From Alphaproteobacteria bacterium (lineage in GTDB: Bacteria; Pseudomonadota; Alphaproteobacteria; Micavibrionales; Micavibrionaceae): DNA of 64,000 nucleotides. Position numbers and translations under genes: made by a program. Shown piece by piece: positions 59,538-64,000 of the stretch. The notes under the pieces are model-generated. The model was not told the origin of the DNA. It saw only the letters and a list, made by a program, of their open reading frames with translations, and searched no databases. Positions within the stretch are counted from its first letter, which is position 1, and each line of letters opens with the position of its first letter. Location of the stretch: NCBI GenBank assembly GCA_009995045.1, contig JAACQG010000011.1, positions 16,596 through 80,595 of the forward strand. Direction: 5' to 3'.

Positions 59538-62500
59538 ATGCGCTTTGTATTCGGATTCATTACAATTTTGGTTTTATTGGTTGTCGGGCTTTTGCTTGCG
59601 CCCAACTTCATTGATTTTGAAAAATATAAAGACCAAGGGCTTTCGCAGGTTAAAGCGCGCACAGGATATGATGTCGCTATTAATGGTGAATTTCAGGTTG
59701 GGTTTTTGCCTGCGCCGCATGTGAAATTGAGCGGGGTTCGTGTTGTTAATCCATCTGTTTCTAATGATCCGATTGCGACATTTGATGAATTGTCGGTTGG
59801 GGTTGCGATTGCACCGTTGTTTAAGAAGCAGGTTCAGGTCACAGATATCAGTTTGGATAAGCCTGTCTTTGATTTGCGTGTTAATCGTGAGGGCAAAGGC
59901 AATTGGTTGTCTCCTGAGGTTGAGGCTTTGCTTGCACCTAAGGATGGTGCTGCGGAGAAGCCAAAAAGCGGAGCCGGGCAGAATATTGCGTTTGATAATG
60001 TGAGCATCTCTAACGGTGCATTGCGGTTTTTTGATGCACGCTCAGGCAAGGATACACAAATTACAGATGCCAATATTGACCTTGCTGCGTCAAGTTTGAA
60101 TGGGCCATTTGAGGCTAAAGGCTCACTTAAGCTAGGTGGGCAGGAGATTAAGCTCGATATTGATACAGAGGCCATGAACAAGGATGCAGGATCATTGCCG
60201 CTTAAGGCGCAGGTTCAGTATGGTTCATATGATGTTTCATTCAATGGTGTTGCGGGAATCGTTGCTCCATATGATGTGCAGGGTAAGACAGAGATTAAAA
60301 TGGCGGCGGCGGCGTTGCCGATTTCCGAAGATGTTATGATCACAGGGATGTTATCAGCCAATCAAAATTCAGCGGCGATTAAAGATTCTGTTGTAAAAAT
60401 TGGTCCGTCTTCATTTAAGGGGCAGGGGTTGCTTGATCTTAAACCATTGTCCATTCAGGCCGCGTATGAGGGCAGCGATGTGATTGATTTGGCGAAGTTT
60501 TTGCCGAAATCCAATGGTGCGAAAAAGTCAGATGATCCGTTATTGATGTTAACGGAGATCATGCCCAAAAGCATTACGTTGCCGCAAGATTTTGAGGCGG
60601 ATATTGCGCTGAAGACGGGCGGAATTTTGTTTAATCAAATTTTGCTTAAAAATACGAGTGTGAAAGCAACAAAGAAAGATAAAGCGTTTCAGTTTTCTTT
60701 GCGTGCAGCGGATATTCCCGGCACTGGCCCTGCGTCAGTTGAGGGGGATTTAAACTTTGCGTCACGCTCAACATCCAAAAATGGGGCGCAGGTTTATTCT
60801 GATCCAACGCTTTCATTTACGGTGCAGGCCAATACTCAAAATACTGGTGATCTTGTGAAGGCATTGACGGGTCAGTCTAATATCCCTGTTGCGAGCAGTG
60901 CCCGTATTGGGAAATTTTATATTAAAGGGGATGCAAAACCGGGGCGTTTTGCGCTCAAAGACAGTGTCGTGAACCTTGATGATCTTAAGGTGTTAATGAG
61001 TGGTAATGTCAAGCAGGGCGCGGCAAAGCCGGAGATTGATTTTTCGGTTACGTCGTCTGTTGACGATCCATATGCATTTGCGCAGAGTTTAAATGTAAAG
61101 ACCGAGAGCTGGCCGCAGAATTTGGGCGGTGTTACAATTGGCGCTGACCTAAAGGGGACGATGGATAATCTTTCGACTGATGCGACGGTGAAAGCATTCG
61201 GCGCGGATTTCACGGTTAGCGGTAAATTGGACGAGCTTATGGCCGCGTCTGGTGTTGATAATTTAAAGGTGCGTGTGGCGCATCCTAATTTGGCAAAATT
61301 CCTTGAGAGTTTCGGTGCGTCTGCACCTGACTTTGCGGCGATGTCTAAACCCATTGATGCGAGCGCGGTTGTAAAGATGGATGGCAAAGTCATTACGCTT
61401 AGCGGTATTAACGCAAAAATGCTTGGTACAACAATGGCGGGGTCATTGCGTTATGATGGCGGTGCGGGAAAGCCGGATGCGTCTGGTGATCTAACATTTG
61501 GCACTCTTGAGCTTAAGAGCAATAAGGGAGCAGCCAAGAGCGGCGGCGGTTCAGGAAATTCATCGGGTGGTAAGTGGTCAAATGCGCCGATGAACTCTGG
61601 CTGGTTGCATGCGGCGAATGCGGATTTTTCTATCGCGGCGGATCGCCTTATATATGAAACATGGGATGTTACGAAACCGTCGCTTAAGATTATGATGCAA
61701 AATGGTGCATTGGATATTAAAGACCTTAAAGGTGGCTTGTTTGATGGTCAGGTTGCATTGCAGAGCAAGATTTCATCTGCGTCACCAACCGCGCCGATGA
61801 GCATGTCTACGGATGCGAATATTGATAATGTGAATATCGGCAAACTGGCCGAGACATTATCCGGATCTCGTAAGCTTCAGGGGGATGGGCGCGTTTCTCT
61901 CTCCATGAGTGTGGCGGGGAATGGTGTATCACAAAAGGCATTGGTGAGCAGTTTGAATGGATCGGCTAAGCTTGACGGAACGAATGTTGTTTTGAAAGGG
62001 TTTGATTTGGCTGGCCTTGCTTCGGCGTTGCTTGAGAGCAATAAACCATTGCCGCGTGTTCAACAGCTTGTGAATGCTTCATCTTCAGGCGGGGAGACTG
62101 CGTTTGATACGGTGAAGGGTGATTATGGCATTGCGAATGGTGTTGTCAGCATTAATTCCATGGCGCTTGATGGCCCTGCGGCGGAAATCGTGTCGACGGG
62201 GAATGCAGATTTGCCACGGTGGTATATTGATACCAAGCACACGATTACGCTTAAGAAAGCCAAAGAGGTTGATCCGTTTGATGTTGTGATTAAAGGGCCG
62301 CTTGATAATCCTGGTAATACCTTTGGTAAGGGGATATTCGATACTTATCTCAACGAAAAGCTTGGTGAGAAGTTGAATGAGCTTATTGGTGATAAGGTTG
62401 GCAGCGATGTGAGTGATGCTTTGCAGAAATTTGGTATCTTGCCGCCGAGCAAAAAGAAAGCCGCTCCCGCGCCAGTTAACGATAATACAACGGGTGAGGC

Positions 62501-62612
62501 TGCACCGGTAGAGCAGCCGGTTCAACAAGAACAACAAGCCCCTGCTCAAAAAACACCAGAGCAGGAAGCGCAAGAGGCGATTGAAGGCGTGATTAAAGGC
62601 TTGTTTCAGTAA
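59538..62612 (+). CDS. large AsmA-family protein
   Basis: A 1024-residue envelope protein of the AsmA/TamB-like group, thought to bridge the inner and outer membranes and move phospholipids. One N-terminal membrane helix (FVFGFITILVLLVVGLLLAPNF), then the AsmA opening (YKDQGLSQVKARTGYDVAINGEFQVGFLPAPHVKLSGV), a long repetitive beta region with many Gly and Asp, and a C-terminal AsmA_2-type domain with LQGDGRVSLSMSVAGNGVS and a large part of about 150 residues ending in a Gln/Pro-rich tail (QPVQQEQQAPAQKTPEQ). A low-complexity linker AKSGGGSGNSSGGKWS is near residue 670. The ATG at 59538 is at the start of the membrane helix with AAAGG upstream. It may be the last gene of the pha-side run. Confidence 0.92.
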   Translation: MRFVFGFITILVLLVVGLLLAPNFIDFEKYKDQGLSQVKARTGYDVAINGEFQVGFLPAPHVKLSGVRVVNPSVSNDPIATFDELSVGVAIAPLFKKQVQVTDISLDKPVFDLRVNREGKGNWLSPEVEALLAPKDGAAEKPKSGAGQNIAFDNVSISNGALRFFDARSGKDTQITDANIDLAASSLNGPFEAKGSLKLGGQEIKLDIDTEAMNKDAGSLPLKAQVQYGSYDVSFNGVAGIVAPYDVQGKTEIKMAAAALPISEDVMITGMLSANQNSAAIKDSVVKIGPSSFKGQGLLDLKPLSIQAAYEGSDVIDLAKFLPKSNGAKKSDDPLLMLTEIMPKSITLPQDFEADIALKTGGILFNQILLKNTSVKATKKDKAFQFSLRAADIPGTGPASVEGDLNFASRSTSKNGAQVYSDPTLSFTVQANTQNTGDLVKALTGQSNIPVASSARIGKFYIKGDAKPGRFALKDSVVNLDDLKVLMSGNVKQGAAKPEIDFSVTSSVDDPYAFAQSLNVKTESWPQNLGGVTIGADLKGTMDNLSTDATVKAFGADFTVSGKLDELMAASGVDNLKVRVAHPNLAKFLESFGASAPDFAAMSKPIDASAVVKMDGKVITLSGINAKMLGTTMAGSLRYDGGAGKPDASGDLTFGTLELKSNKGAAKSGGGSGNSSGGKWSNAPMNSGWLHAANADFSIAADRLIYETWDVTKPSLKIMMQNGALDIKDLKGGLFDGQVALQSKISSASPTAPMSMSTDANIDNVNIGKLAETLSGSRKLQGDGRVSLSMSVAGNGVSQKALVSSLNGSAKLDGTNVVLKGFDLAGLASALLESNKPLPRVQQLVNASSSGGETAFDTVKGDYGIANGVVSINSMALDGPAAEIVSTGNADLPRWYIDTKHTITLKKAKEVDPFDVVIKGPLDNPGNTFGKGIFDTYLNEKLGEKLNELIGDKVGSDVSDALQKFGILPPSKKKAAPAPVNDNTTGEAAPVEQPVQQEQQAPAQKTPEQEAQEAIEGVIKGLFQ

Positions 62613-62657
62613 GAGACGTCCATCGTTTCATTCTGGCGGCTCATTATTATAGCCGGA

Positions 62658-62873
62658 CTAAAGAGCTGTTTGCTCTTGGAGTTTTCTTAAAATATAGACG
62701 CGCACGGCGCTCGAGAGGTTATACCCCTCTCGGGCGTCGTCTATATTTGCGATGAGTTTATTGATTGAGATGTCTTGTTTGTCCGCAATCATTTTTAGGG
62801 CGCTCCAGAACTCTTCTTCCATCGAGATGCTGGTTTGGTGCCCTAAAATATTGACGGATCGCTTTTTAATCAT
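62658..62873 (-). CDS. ribbon-helix-helix domain protein
   Basis: A 71-residue protein of the RHH_4 type. The beta strand that would contact DNA is SVNILGHQTSISMEEEFW and two helices follow (FWSALKMIADKQDISINKLIANID and NLSSAVRVYILRKLQEQ). Such small RHH proteins often follow fumC in alphaproteobacteria. It starts 16 bases after the fumC stop and is probably on the fumC transcript. Its own target is unknown; toxin-antitoxin or autoregulation are possible for the fold, but no toxin gene is adjacent. Confidence 0.85.
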   Translation of the reverse strand: MIKKRSVNILGHQTSISMEEEFWSALKMIADKQDISINKLIANIDDAREGYNLSSAVRVYILRKLQEQTAL

Positions 62874-62889
62874 TTGATCAAAGCTTTTA

Positions 62890-64000
62890 TCAATCGCGTG
62901 GCTTAATCATGGTGAGTGGATCAACCCATTCATCAAATTGTTCTGCGGTTAGCAGGTCAAGTTCAATGGCGGCTTCTTTTAATGTTGAGCCGTCGGCATA
63001 AGCTTTTTTCGCGATCTTTGCCGCGTTATCGTAGCCGATATGCGGGTTTAGCGCGGTGACCAGCATGAGAGAGTTTTCCATCATCGCGGTGATGCGCTTT
63101 TCATCGGCTTCTATACCCACCACACAATTATCCGTAAAGCTTTTCGCACTGTCGGCGATGAGGCGGATCGATTGGAGGAGGTTATAGATCATGACGGGTT
63201 TAAACACGTTGAGTTCGAAATGGCCATTTGATCCAGCGACGGACACGGTTGTGTGGTTACCCATGATTTGTGCGCAGACCATTGTGAGGGCTTCGCATTG
63301 TGTTGGATTGACCTTGCCCGGCATGATGGATGAGCCTGGCTCATTGGCGGGGAGGATGATTTCACCGATGCCAGAGCGTGGGCCAGAGCCGAGCAGGCGG
63401 ATGTCATTGGCGATTTTCATCAGGCTCACCGCGAGTGTGTTGAGCGCGCCTGAGCTTTCGACAATTGCGTCATGTGCGGCGAGGGCCTCGAATTTGTTTT
63501 CGGCGGTGACGAAGGACAGCTTTGTAATTTCTGCGACTTGTTTCGCAAATTCTACGTCAAAGCCCACCTTCGAGTTGATCCCTGTGCCGACGGCTGTGCC
63601 GCCTTGGGCGAGTTGGTAGAGGCGCGGAAGGGTGTCTTTTACGCGGGCGATACCATATTCGATTTGCTTGGCGTAGCCTGAGAATTCTTGGCCGAGTGTT
63701 AATGGTGTTGCATCCTGTAAGTGTGTGCGACCATTTTTTACGATTTTGGCGAATTTCTGTGCTTTTGCGTCTAATGCCTTATGGAGAGTTTCTAATGCGG
63801 GCAGCAAACGATGGTGGATTTCTTCGACTGCGGCGATGTGCATTACGGTCGGGAATGTATCATTCGAGCTTTGCCCCATGTTGCAATGGTCATTGGGGTG
63901 GATTGGGTCTTTGCCGCCGCGTGTGCCCGTGAGTGCTTCGTTAGCGCGGCCTGCGATGACTTCGTTTGCGTTCATGTTGGATTGTGTGCCAGAACCGGTT
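62890..64000 (-). CDS. fumC: class II fumarate hydratase (5' part outside the window)
   Basis: The C-terminal 370 residues of fumarase C, which interconverts fumarate and malate in the TCA cycle without an iron-sulfur cluster. The frame is open to the window edge and reads [14 protein letters not shown], a conserved fumarase motif, so the gene continues past 64000. [33 protein letters not shown], and the class signature [15 protein letters not shown] near the C-terminal third are present. The internal ATG at 63973-63975 is not the start. Aspartase and argininosuccinate lyase share the fold, but the TGSGTQ and [11 protein letters not shown] details indicate fumarase. The RHH protein follows. 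Confidence 0.95.
   Translation of the reverse strand, partial: TGSGTQSNMNANEVIAGRANEALTGTRGGKDPIHPNDHCNMGQSSNDTFPTVMHIAAVEEIHHRLLPALETLHKALDAKAQKFAKIVKNGRTHLQDATPLTLGQEFSGYAKQIEYGIARVKDTLPRLYQLAQGGTAVGTGINSKVGFDVEFAKQVAEITKLSFVTAENKFEALAAHDAIVESSGALNTLAVSLMKIANDIRLLGSGPRSGIGEIILPANEPGSSIMPGKVNPTQCEALTMVCAQIMGNHTTVSVAGSNGHFELNVFKPVMIYNLLQSIRLIADSAKSFTDNCVVGIEADEKRITAMMENSLMLVTALNPHIGYDNAAKIAKKAYADGSTLKEAAIELDLLTAEQFDEWVDPLTMIKPRD

Noticed and set aside
62658-62873. RHH protein as an antitoxin of a toxin-antitoxin pair
   Set aside because: No small toxin gene lies beside it; it is next to fumC and the end of the AsmA gene.

Overview
The window comes from an alphaproteobacterial chromosome of moderate GC (about 45% by eye). 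Class-level markers are a MucR/Ros-type regulator, an NDUFAF7/MidA-type methyltransferase, a PF09608-like (Alph_Pro_TM) protein beside a TauE-type exporter, PhaR with a phasin, and the proC-ybjN-ubiK / lgt-midA-pgeF / prs-rplY-pth-ychF gene order. The moderate GC and flagellin would fit a Micavibrio-like or other deep alphaproteobacterial lineage, but that placement is inference. No rRNA, tRNA, CRISPR array, transposase or prophage was seen. No stretch longer than about 280 bases lacks a proposed feature.

Layout. 0.2-6.1 kb: a small unknown gene, then a minus-strand assimilatory sulfur block (sulfite reductase cysI, an AT-rich orphan membrane gene, a siroheme dehydrogenase/chelatase, cysH, a uroporphyrinogen methyltransferase) ending in a ferredoxin/flavodoxin-NADP reductase that could feed electrons to CysI. 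6.2-15.7 kb: a convergent Hpt/receiver pair, glnD, mutS, dut, separate coaB and coaC, an Ala/Glu-rich membrane-anchored protein, and ubiE. 15.7-24.2 kb: murJ-trpS, a periplasmic unknown, the TauE/PF09608/USP/NifU-like group, a degenerate NodB-type deacetylase, tsaB and mucR. 24.3-36.5 kb: proC-ybjN-ubiK, lgt-midA-pgeF, prs, rplY, pth, an inserted minus-strand pair (unknown gene plus an unusual flagellin), ychF, a cation diffusion facilitator, and ilvE. 36.7-49.6 kb: an OmpR/EnvZ-type pair, a phasin, a PAS histidine kinase, recX, an ABC-2 permease, hslO, a lipoprotein, trkH, an OmpA lipoprotein, a DJ-1-like protein, and prfB with its programmed frameshift. 49.7-64 kb: two large secreted coiled-coil proteins, a polyhydroxyalkanoate (PHA) locus (phaR against phaC-phaA-phaB), a cyclic-nucleotide-domain protein, a large AsmA protein, a ribbon-helix-helix protein, and fumC cut by the window edge.

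How the genes work together. The sulfur block builds the sirohaem and reducing steps of cysteine synthesis. The pha genes carry acetyl-CoA to polyester, with a phasin about 16 kb away that carries the same TGC-rich upstream motif as the phaR-phaC interval, suggesting one PhaR regulon.

The most novel-looking signals are: (1) a roughly 50-bp core present twice (near 1.6 and 36.55 kb), each time inside a long palindrome whose locus-specific outer arms end exactly at the start codon of the adjacent minus-strand gene; (2) a flagellin whose variable domain looks like a carbohydrate-binding-type beta-sandwich, set in an island that splits pth from ychF; (3) a pair of secreted coiled-coil proteins, one with a TcpQ-like C-terminus; (4) a NodB-family protein that has lost its metal ligands; and (5) several genes with a -10 box placed for leaderless transcription.
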